A stretch of DNA of 64,000 nucleotides from positions 72,265,582 through 72,329,581 of the forward strand of contig NC_084702.1 of assembly GCF_028389875.1 (NCBI RefSeq), in the 5' to 3' direction. Numbering within the stretch: the first letter of the stretch is position 1; each line of letters begins with the position of its first letter. The notes beneath the pieces were generated by a model. It saw only the letters and a list, made by a program, of their open reading frames with translations. It made no database searches and was not told the origin of the DNA. Below are positions 27,101 through 40,787 of the stretch, in pieces. Origin of the DNA: Rhea pennata (lineage: Eukaryota > Chordata > Aves > Rheiformes > Rheidae). Position numbers and translations under genes: made by a program.

Positions 27101-30100
27101 AGATACCAAATGACTCAAAGCCAGCCTGACTATGCTTCTGTACCACCAGTTTCTGGTAGCTGCTGCTAGTGTTTTGCAGAAAGCAAGCAGCATCTTACTG
27201 GATCAGGCTTCTAAAACTGAGCTGCAAGTCTGATGATAGGGAAAAATCAAATATTTTGGAAAGCTGATCTGAATCAGTGCCCAAAGCTGAGAATTGTTTG
27301 AATTGCCTGAGAGTCCTAACTCCAAAGCAGCCGAGGTGGAAGTCTCATGGTTAGGCATGTAGAGTTTGGAGGGGCCTTTTCAAACTTTGTGCCTCTGGGT
27401 GTTATTCGAAGTAACAAGAAAACTAGAGGCAGCTTAGAACTTTTTTAAACTAATATGAATTATTGAGGAGCGGCTATATTTGAAATGAGAAACTCTCGCT
27501 TCAGTCTGAGCAACATATTAGAGTTATCTCCTACCAGAGCCAAACAGTGCTCTCATCGCTAATTAAACCACAGTTCTAACCTTCACCCCATGTTCTCCTA
27601 ATCCACAAAAGTGAGTGTTGTTCCCGATCCCTGATGTAACTGTAAAGTGACCAGTGAATGCAGTAAGTGGTGGGAGGTGGTTTAAGTGTTGCCCTCTCTT
27701 CACATTAAGAAAGTCCAAAACATGACATTAGAAGTTCATAAATTGTGGAGCTTATTTCTTCAACGTTATGGCCTCATCTGCCTTTGTGAGCGTTCCCTAT
27801 CCTCTGCTGAAACTGGATGCAAAAAGAGGCAGAAACCCTGACCCTATCATAATTTCAGGCATTTGATACGAGGCTAACTCCTAATAACATAAATCAGGCA
27901 TAGTCACTGCACCAAGACAAGACTGTCATCATTTGTAAGATGGCCAGTGAAGCCCACTGCAGATAACTGATAAATCATGATCCAGTCTGATTCCTTCTTT
28001 CATTTGCTCTCTTACAAACTGGGAGGTGGTTTCAGGACTTTTCTCACGAAGTTGTGTGCAAAACTAAGACCTGAAAAATCACACTCAATTCCTACCCCCA
28101 TCCTCTCCTCTCCTCCCTCCCTCCACTCCAGGGATAAGAAAGAGCTGGCATTTGTAATGACTTTTCTCTGTTTGCTCACTCCGTAGGTGATGAAGTTGCC
28201 AGCCTTCCTGAAGGGAAATTATTTCCTCTACATGAGGTTACTCCTTATATTAAGGCCTGATGGCCCCAATGAGATTTTAAGCCTCGCAGAAATGAGTAAA
28301 GACAAAATTCGATGAATCTGGTTGGCATAAGCAGACAGATTATGAATATAACCTTTTGACACAAAAAGGTTATATCTAATTGGAAACAGAAAGAGATACA
28401 ATAGCTTTTTTCGCTGCAATGCACAGACAAGATGGCCTTTTTCTGAGGTTTTTAATTAGTCAACTAGAAGGTTAACATGTAATTATCACAGACTAGTAGC
28501 CACAAATGTGAATGTATAACATAAACAAAGCCAATAAAAACTAGATTCTGTAATAGGCTAGTTAAATATAGACTAGCAAATGCTTGGAACACTTAAGTTC
28601 CAGTGGGGAAAAGGCATTTGAAAAGGGTGTTTGCATTCCCCTCGGCAATGTTCCTGGCACACCAATGCTCCCTTAGAGCCAGGCTCCACAAATGGGGCTG
28701 CAAATGTAAAAACACAGAGCAGACTTCGAAACAAGTTTTGCCAGTTACTGAGTGTGGTGCACACGGATAGCTTTCCTATCAGCCCCGTGGTTCAGAGTCT
28801 AGTGGAGTAAATGTATGCCACTGAACCTTCTGCAATCTCTGCCTCTGGCAGTTTGCTGCCCTGTAGAAAAGCCTGCTGTGCCTTTGCCTAGAGCCTGTCC
28901 TGCGTGGTTAGATCCTCCGCAAATGCTCTGGTGGGGGGCTAGCTCTAAGCACCAAGTGTAAACCCACCTAGAGGTAGGTCATCTTCCTTCCTCCGTTAGG
29001 CACTCCAACAATTTCTAGAACAAAACAGGCCTCTCTAACACCTTCTGAAGATCAGCAACACTATGCCAGCCATGATCTTCTCAGCCAGCGTAAATGACTG
29101 TTTGAAATCTTGATTTCTCAAATACTCCATCAACAGCTGATACCTGAAGCCACCTCTCTCACTTGCAAGAGATAGGAACTATTTACCACTCATTTGATCA
29201 CATTTCTTTATCTACTATGTTGATAACGTCTCTGATGCTTAGCTATAGTTTTACTTGCCTCTTCCTCATACCTTTAACAGCTGATACTGCAGTCATATTT
29301 TTAGGCCATAACTGACCTTACCTACTGCCAAAAACCAAGTTCTTGTCTAGCTGCAGGTTTAGTCTTGAGAGGTTTCATCACCTTTGAAATTGGTGAGAAT
29401 GCAAGGCCCTTGACACAGAGGAGATGATTGGTACTACGTTGAATGTTGTTTGCTTGCAGGGTACAGGACTAATATGGCAAGGCTGGGTTCCCATCCCTCA
29501 TGTACCCAGGATTCTGTACAAAAAGTAAATGATAATCAGATATCTTTGCTTTGTTTCCTTCTAAGCTAAAACCATTGAGTCGTCAAAGACCCACGCTGTG
29601 GTCAAGGAGCCTTCCACGGGCTTGACTGACCCACCTCTGACTAATGAATTTCACAGCACAGCATCTCCAGCGAAGACTAAACAAGCACACCTCCCAGCAA
29701 ACAAGGGTGAGCACTTTTCTGAATGCATATGTAACAACAGCAGGAGGGGAAGTGTGGGGAACTTCTAAGGATTACTCATTTTTTTCCAGTGGTAGTAAGT
29801 ACCTGAGTACTTCTGAAGTACTCCCACTTCTGAGTGCTTGGAGGCTGCTCTCCACGCAAGTTGAGATATTTGCCCTGGGAAGCAATTTAGTGATATGATC
29901 GTAGTCTTAGCCTGGAGGCACAGTCATCAGAAATTCCAGGAATAAAAAAAATTTCTGTGGCTGGGTGACATTGAGGAATGAAGAGGTTCCCCTTCCACCT
30001 CGATACACCAAGAGGCTCTGTGCTTACTGTGGATCCAAGAGCTAAAAGCTCCCTCTGGTCTGACAGTGGAACATGCTAATCAGAATGTCTCCATCTTTCC

Positions 30101-31335
30101 CCCAGATCCATCCCACAGTCAGTCTAAAAAGCACCATGGAAACCAAGGGAAAAGCTCTGGGGCCAGGCTTGCAGGTAGGTCTAAAAATTAACCAGAAGAG
30201 GAAGAGACCAGGTGGATAAAGGTTCATCAGTGTCCCTAACTTTCCCACCAACTGCAGGGTTATGTTCCAATGTGTCCAGCTGAGGATGCACAGTGTTCAA
30301 AAGGGAACAAGGGCACCAAATTACCTGCCCAAGAAATTTATTTTAATGATCAAACAGAGCTTCCTGGGCCTGGAGTACAAAAGTGAGCAAGAACACACAA
30401 ATGCCTTGTCCCAGATCACTAGAAGAAACAGTAATCTTGTCTAGCACTGGTGCCTTCCCAGAGCGGAGGAGTGTGAAGGGTTGTCTTCTGAGCAAGAAAG
30501 AAAACTCTCGCATAGCCATTTTCAATAGATGGATTCTGGGTGGAGCAGAGCAACTGTAGTGTGTTGGATTTAAACAAAGTAGTTTTCCTGCTCTGCTGAT
30601 GGGACTGTTACCACTGTTCTGCAGTGATATTAGAGGTGCTTTTTGCAACAGTAGTAGGTACTGAATCAGATCAGGTATGGCAAATGCATGACTGTTTTAT
30701 ATGACATCCTTCCAGGCACCAACTGGAAGACAGCCATGCTGGTCCTCAGCCCCTTGGCATTCATACTGGGATTAATAATACTGACAGTGAATGTTCGTTA
30801 CAACAAGTAAGTGAAGGTTAAGGTTCTTTTGATTTTTCACCACTGTCTGGCATTTCAGAATAAAATCCTGATCTTAGTATCCTCCCCCTTCCCGCACCTA
30901 AAATGTTTGACCAGATGGCTCTGGTCATCTCTATCCTTGATTTCTCTCCTCTGTCATCCTGTTTCTCCCTCCTACTTACTACTCCATCCAAACGCAGCTG
31001 CTAACGTTGGCTCCTTCGGCTCTGCACCACTCTCGTAATTTGGTTAGGGAATTTGGGCACTATGGCTGCTGATCCAGTTCACATGCAGAAGCATCAAGCA
31101 GATGCAGTCTCTTCTCTGCTCTCCTAGGAAGAAGAAAATCCTGTCTGCTTTGAAGGGTTCCCCACAGAGCAGCAGCAGAGCTGACTTATGGAAGCGGTCT
31201 CCATTACCAAGAGGCCCCCAGCCGTACGCGCCACCGTATCGCTCCCCTTCCTTGAGACACGGGGAGATCCTTATCGAGTGGAAAGACGGGACTGTCACTC
31301 CTCTTTTTGATAATGCCAATTATCAAATGGACTAG
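15090..31335 (+). CDS. Uncharacterised type I receptor with a single mannose-receptor-type CysR domain (six-exon model)
   Basis: Not a gene I can name. Join of 15090-15144, 26505-26975, 29566-29706, 30106-30174, 30716-30806 and 31128-31335: 1035 nt, 344 residues, with every phase matching (1,1,1,1,2). Residues 1-20 form a signal peptide. Residues 21-150 form a ricin-B/CysR domain like the N-terminal domain of MRC1 and PLA2R: FLIKN start, six cysteines (35, 51, 77, 94, 104, 149), QxW motifs at 58-60 and 100-102, and SKWK before the last Cys. Residues 151-248 are a Ser/Thr/Pro/Lys-rich stalk, about 252-272 the membrane helix, and 273-344 a basic then proline-rich tail ending FDNANY (336-341). 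That motif fits the F-x-N-x-x-Y endocytosis signal of MRC1 (FENTLY). There is no fibronectin II or C-type lectin domain. Inferred role: an endocytic cell-surface receptor, perhaps for sulfated glycans; the ligand is unknown. The model is strong, the function a hypothesis. Confidence 0.85.
23450..24480 (+). mobile_element. Ancient CR1 LINE fragment (reverse transcriptase region)
   Basis: Three CR1 reverse-transcriptase landmarks occur in order: GPDGFHTELKAFK at 23734-23772 (CR1: GPDGIHPxxLKEL), LDLQKTFDKIH at 24090-24122 (CR1: LDFxKAFDxVxH), and CAELQKEFMILTEH near 24353-24394 (CR1: CEELQKDLxxLxEW). A degraded ADD region lies at about 24305. The motifs lie in different frames with stops between them, so the copy is dead and old. 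The CR1 3' UTR is not recognisable after 24480. Confidence 0.75.
23835..23854. repeat. (AAAC)n short tandem repeat
   Basis: About four AAAC/ACAA units inside the CR1 fossil. Confidence 0.7.
26505..26975 (+). CDS. CysR receptor exon 2: complete CysR domain
   Basis: Starts after TTGCACCGTAG and ends at the donor GAAA|GTAAGA; both ends are phase 1, so the whole domain sits on one symmetrical exon. It encodes SEGQGF to WIYE, with all six domain cysteines and both QxW motifs. Without splicing, the frame would stop six codons later at a TAG (26994-26996 region), which supports use of the donor. Confidence 0.9.
29566..29706 (+). CDS. CysR receptor exon 3: stalk
   Basis: Acceptor TTCCTTCTAAG| and donor AAGG|GTGAGC, phase 1-1. 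It encodes 46 codons rich in Thr, Ser, Pro and Lys (KTIESSKTHAVVKEPSTG and so on), typical of an O-glycosylated membrane-proximal stalk. Confidence 0.8.
30106..30174 (+). CDS. CysR receptor exon 4: stalk
   Basis: Acceptor TTTCCCCCAG| and donor GCAG|GTAGGT, phase 1-1, 69 nt. Encodes a Ser/Lys/His/Gly-rich segment (PSHSQSKKHHGNQGKSS). Because it is symmetrical it could be skipped without changing the frame. Confidence 0.75.
30716..30806 (+). CDS. CysR receptor exon 5: transmembrane helix
   Basis: Acceptor CATCCTTCCAG|, donor AACAA|GTAAGT, phase 1 to 2. Encodes TNWKTAMLVLSPLAFILGLI continuing to LTVNVRYNK: a hydrophobic helix followed by basic residues, the expected stop-transfer for a type I protein. 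Confidence 0.9.
31128..31335 (+). CDS. CysR receptor exon 6: cytoplasmic tail
   Basis: Acceptor CTCTCCTAG|, stop TAG at 31333-31335. It begins with a Lys cluster (KKKKIL), has a Pro/Tyr-rich middle (RGPQPYAPPYRSPS), and ends TVTPLFDNANYQMD. The FDNANY box fits the F-x-N-x-x-Y class of clathrin sorting signals. Confidence 0.88.
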
Positions 31336-31594
31336 CTCCGAGCTGTTGTTTCACACTGTGCTACCTGCCATTCTTCTCAACAGGAAGAGCACCTCCGTAG
31401 AGGATTTTCTCCCTCGCCTTACTATTTTTGATAGGGAGCTATAAGGGCTGTTTGTTTTTTTAACACTTGAGAACAATCTCCTCGTGCAGCACAGAAGTTG
31501 AAGCAAGCAGAACAGATTGTTTTGTTCGCATAGGCATACACCGCTTAGCTCCTCCAGAGCTAGTTTAACCCATGACAGGACCCAGATTTCGCTA

Positions 31595-31600
31595 AATAAA
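31595..31600 (+). terminator. Poly(A) signal AATAAA for the CysR receptor gene
   Basis: The first AATAAA after the stop, 260 nt downstream. A plausible 3' end, not proven. Confidence 0.55.
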
Positions 31601-34600
31601 GCCGAGTATCTTGCCAGCCGCAACTGTCTGCTGCGCTGAAATTCTGGTATTACTGAGCACGCAAGAAAGTAGTTCCTCTGAGACAAGGAATAAGGTGAAA
31701 GTACAAATCCTGGTGAATCTTAAATCCCTTTTAAGCTTAAAACTAGCTGCCAACCGACACAGAAAGCCGTCAGTTACTTCATCTGCGAAGGAATGTAACT
31801 AATAAGCACTGTCTTCAGGACTCAAAGGTGAAAGGGTCTCCTCTGGAGATCTGCCACCCACACTAAGTTATCAATTAGGGAACAGAAAGGTCATTTTTCT
31901 ACATTAAAAAGTTGCACTCTTTCCTCTCTGCAACACAGCAAGACTGCTGCTGAGAGAGTATCTGTTTCACAAAATATTTTTATATTTACAGCCTACTAAA
32001 CCCTATAACTCCCCCCTCCTCCTCCTCCATGCATAGCAATGTCAGTGATACCTGGCAGTGACATTACCTGGCCATTTTACACCAGTTTCAGATTCTAATT
32101 TTCTATGGTCGTATGCAATATTCAATAAACAGATATATTGCCCTGCATCTAGAGCAGCTAGATAGGCTCATTATTTCTGGGAAGGAGTAACGCAGTATTT
32201 TTAACCTTTATACTTCCTCTTGATGAGCATAATTATCTACCATCTATCACACTCAATCCTGATCATTTCTCAGAGAAATTAGCAACATTTTATTTCCATT
32301 TTAATATTCACAAATCTATGTTTATCTTCTCTCTGATCTTGTGACACCAGATATCATAAGCTGCGCTATAAATCAGAAATTACTTGGAGAAAGCAATGCT
32401 AACATCAGGAAATTACTAGCATGAGCTACATGAATACATATGTTCAAAATTACAAGGAAAAATATATCCTGACTTGTTTCTTAGGTCAAGCCTGGATGAC
32501 ACTTTTCAATTTACACCTAAATGAATTTGTTATGCAGTTTCAGTGAAGCTTGGACTTCTCTCTAGTCTTTTTTTTTTTTTTTTTTTTTAACCTCGGACAA
32601 AAATAAGATGTATAGGGAATTTAAACTGTAATATTTCATTGAACAAAGATCCACAGCCTAGTAAAAAGTTAACTGCCACTATGACTAAACTTAGCAGGTC
32701 TCAGGAAAGAAAATACAAATGTTACTGGTTCAGGACATAAATTCATAGAAGTTGCATATAAACATCTTCCTCATGCAAATTACTTCATAATTATTCACTG
32801 GAGGGTTTCCCCACAGTCCTTCCTTGGGAGGGAATCTTAGCACTAGACACAGGCAGAGGAAAAATTCCTCCTTCACCAGTGACCGACCCAGAAGTATCAT
32901 TCAGAATTGAATTCTGACTTTCCAATGCTTCCATCCTTAGAACAAATTTAAAGGCTTTGCATATACTGTCAGGTCAAGTTTCCAAACATCTAAGTGTCAT
33001 TCTGCCCACAAAACTGGTGGAAATACATTTGAGGGACACAAATCCCTCAAAACGCGCATGCAGTGCCTCACCAGCCATCACAATTACATCCCTCTTACCT
33101 TCTTCTACCACAATTTAGATATCCATGGACAAAATTTCAAGGGTGGGTAAGTTACAGTGTGTCCTAACAATTTACAGCAGTTGTTATCCCTCCCAAATTT
33201 TGACGCATTTTGGGAGCGCTATATATGCAGCACCATTAAAATGCAAATACTCAGAGTTCAGCTAATGCTGTGAAAACAGCAAGCGCTTACGTTCCTTGCT
33301 GCTGAATAGGCGAGCAAATGACTTGATAATAACTAATTCATGCTTAATTTGCAAATTTTACTCAAACACAGAGCCAGTAACACCATTGTTTACAAAGCAT
33401 TGATTAAATGGTAGGTTAAATAATAACAAAAAATAAGACTGTAAAGCAGCATGGGCTTTTAACTATTTTCTCCTTCTAATTGGTTGTTATTTTTTTAATA
33501 ATTTCTTACTGGTTTACTTAGATTAAATACTAGAGACAAAACTCACCAGGGTATGGACAGAGGAGGTGAGGGTGTGACTGCACCACTAGAGGACTTGAAG
33601 AGCACATTAACCAAATGTCCATCAGGAAGACACTGAAATAGCAGATTCTCCTCTGGGGCAGTGGATGGACCAGATGACAGTGGGAGGTGTCTTTCATCCT
33701 CTAACGACCAGCCGAGAAGCATTCACTGCAGCCATACAACCTGTATGTTCTTCACTGTCTGCCATCACCTGAATGCAATTTTCTAAGCAGTGTTCATAAA
33801 TGAACATGAAATATATATATATATATGTATGTATATATTTTAATTCTTAACACAATGCACAAGTGGGCTTTTATAAATTATTCTATAGGAGGGTAACAGC
33901 GTTGAGCAAGACACCACTGCCACAGTGGCACTGACATTATTAATACATGCTGCACCCAAATGACGGGAGCTGCACACCTGGAGAGTTACACACCGCTGAA
34001 CTACAACCTATGTTTCTCAGCCCAATTCTTCTGCATCTCTGGCATCCCCCTGCCCTGGGTTCTTTTCCAGAGCTGGTGTGATGCTGATGACACGGTCTCT
34101 TCACTCCAGCAGTCGAGAAGGAAGGCAGACGGGCAGCCCACTTTCTCATATATTTAGTTCCCTTGAAAGGTCCAAGTGCCTGGGCATCAATGGCTCATGG
34201 AGACAGGGGGAAGAGGGCACACACGTTTTCCCCAGATTTCCCTAAACTAAAAAAGTCCTGGTTGCTCATCCAAAAATGCTAATACCATCATGCTTTTTTG
34301 TTATTAATGTACATCCCAAAGATATCACCCATTACTATCAGAACATATATGATTACACAAAACATTGACAAGCTCAACTCTCACTGATATCAAGGAAATT
34401 AAAAGATATTCACAGGGGATCAGATGCAGGCGAGCTCAATGGTACCATCACAGGCTACTGTAATCATCCAGTATGATCATCTACAGCACTGCTCACATGT
34501 GGGTACAGCCTGCAGCCAGTGAAACCCTGATACTATCACACATAAGCTAATGTGCAAGCTTGCAACAGTTTCTGTGCAGAAGCTGGGGCTCTAGGTAGCA

Positions 34601-35303
34601 ATATAGTTCACTCTCCCAACCCACAGAATAACATATGGCCAAATATTACTGTTAGAGAGCAAAGAGGCAAAAAATAAACAGCAAAGAAAGAAGGTAACTT
34701 TGAATTTACCTTTCAAATACAGTATGTCAACTGTTTACTGAGCTTCCTTGGATAGAAACTTTTTGTAACAGTAGATTAGTGATGTACGTACATTCACGAT
34801 ACAGACAAACAAGACCTGAAGTGACAGGACAAGTTATCACAGCAAATCAATGGAGGGGTCGGGAACAGAACTACTGCTGTTCTGCAGAAATACTGCCCTA
34901 TTTGAAATGCAACACACAACTTTCGCAGTAAACATTTAGTTATTAATTATCTCCATATGCTCATTTTCACAACTCTGTAGTTCTAACATCAGCAGCTCAG
35001 GAGACATCAAGCGTTTGATTTTCAAAAGAGACCCACAGTTGCTCAGCGCTCTGAAGCAAAAAGAAAAGAAAGACACAAGAAGTCTTTGTTAGCTGTGGTT
35101 TCAATTCACACATCTCTGGCTTATGGTTGAATCAGATTATGCTTTTCCACATGAGTTAGGGGATACAAAAGCAAAAGCTCCAAGTATTTTCACCAAATTC
35201 ATATAGATTAAAAAAGTAATCTACATTTCTGCAGCCATCCTACTTGTTTGTAAAAAAAAAAAAAGATGCATTTCTTTAAGTTTCCCTTAACCTTTATAGA
35301 GCA
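31601..35303. other. Gap between convergent receptor and NUDT2 3' ends
   Basis: AT-rich sequence with no supported exon. It contains a T-run (about 32568-32588) and an alternating AT/GT tract (33810-33839). The two flanking genes converge on it. Confidence 0.5.
33810..33839. repeat. (TA)n microsatellite with TATG interruption
   Basis: A run of alternating AT, then ATGT units, ending at about 33839. Confidence 0.8.
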
Positions 35304-35304
35304 T

Positions 35305-39289
<3,985 letters not shown>

Positions 39290-39936
39290 TCAACTGCAAC
39301 AAGAGCTGTTGAAGAGCGCAGAGGATTAAGCGTGGTCAACACGGGAGTTCAAACAGACAAGTCGTATTTTTCCAGAAAATGTTTTTTCAATATGGATTAA
39401 AAATCATCCATTCCCTTGCAGTTATTGCATAATTAATCTTGGCAACCACCCTAAGAAGGTAAAAATAGAGCCTTTTCCTCTTAAGGGAAAGCAAAAATGT
39501 CCATGAAAGCCCCAATGCAAAAAAAGTGTTCTCTAAAAGCTCAAAAAAAAAATTGCATGACATTTCCTTGCAGCTGATGTATTAAGAAGCACATTAGAGG
39601 GACAGGAAAGGATAAAGCAGAAGAAACAGCTATGATCAACACTATGATCAACTCAGCATTACCAGGAACCGGCACACAGAAACAACTGCCCAGCACAGAG
39701 CTCTGGCAGCACAGGGAGCTCCTTCAGAAGTCAGCGGCAGAGCTGAGAAAAGGAACGTCAAAGGGACCAGCGCTCTGCTTTCTGGGCAGGGCGAGAGGCT
39801 GTCGGGCAGCGCTAGGAGATTCTTGGCACACAGGGAGATTAAGCTCCGGTGTGTGAGCAGGAAAGAGCACACCTCTCAAGCAACAAATATAGTAATTAAT
39901 AACCTACCTCAGCAGGACAAGCGGTTTTTCATAATA

Positions 39937-39937
<1 letters not shown>

Positions 39938-39983
<46 letters not shown>

Positions 39984-40106
39984 TATATATATACACACAC
40001 ATACACAACCGTACACATAAAAATATAAAAAATATATATAATATATATATATATATATATGCACACTACAAATATATATATATACACACACACACACATA
40101 TATATA
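39938..40106. repeat. (TA)n/(CA)n compound microsatellite
   Basis: About 170 nt of alternating purine-pyrimidine sequence (TA and CA blocks with short interruptions) in the NUDT2 5' intron, about 0.3 kb from the promoter. Tyr/Ile/Val-only frames across it are artefacts. Confidence 0.95.
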
Positions 40107-40430
40107 AAGCAACGGAGATCAGAAAGACATTTAAAAACTGCAGAAATCTCGAGCTCTAGGTGAATTTTGTATTTTGACAGAGCTGCACATTTAAGTAAAT
40201 AACACATTTTTACAGAACTGTTTTGCCCCCACTGGGCTGTCCCGCGACCCACATGCCCGCTGGGGGACGCGCAGCGCGCACAGCGCCTCCATCCAGCCCC
40301 CGAAACGAGCCGCCGCCGCCGCCGCCGCCCTGAGCCCAGCGCCCCCACAGCCGCCCCCAGGGCGGCAGGAGGCCGTGGAATAACGGAAACCCCAACACGA
40401 ACACATCCGCCATTACAACCCCGCCCTCAC

Positions 40431-40480
40431 CTTCACTTCCGGTACAGGCAGTAGGCGGGGATCGACGTCCGACTGGCAGC
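40431..40480 (-). other. NUDT2: NUDT2 non-coding first exon (3' end defined)
   Basis: On the minus strand GGAAGTGAAG|GTGAGG gives a good donor with the exon ending at 40431. The upstream limit is unknown; the end I give is a guess within the promoter. Confidence 0.5.
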
Positions 40481-40659
40481 AGCCTCGGCCAATTACAGCG
40501 CGCAGAGCGAAGCGTGGGCGGCACCAGCCGCTCCTTCCGTCCTCCCTTCCCGCCTCTCCCCGCCCCTACTCCCTCCGCCGCCTGTAATTGGTTCCTCCCC
40601 GAGAGTCCCCGCCCCCTCCCCGCCTCTTCTTCGCCCCATTCGCTGGCTGCGGGCGCGAG

Positions 40660-40787
40660 CGTTTGAAGCGGGAAAGGCGCCGTTGCCATGGGAACACGGC
40701 CTGGGCGCCGCTGCCGCAGCCTGCGCGAGGGGCCGGCGCGCCGCGCTCCTGCCCGCCTTCGGCTCCGCTCCGCTCCGGCCGCGGCCG
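40660..40787 (+). other. KIF24: KIF24 non-coding first exon (3' end defined)
   Basis: The strong donor GCGGCCG|GTGAGTGAC at 40787/40788 follows a GC-rich segment. The next acceptor in the gene is at 46976/46977, just before the KIF24 start codon. The 5' limit is estimated. The ATG at 40688 opens an Ala/Arg-rich frame that I do not regard as coding. Confidence 0.55.

Noticed and set aside
39823-40348. Tyr/Ile/Val-rich frames on both strands
   Set aside because: Translation of the TA/CA microsatellite.
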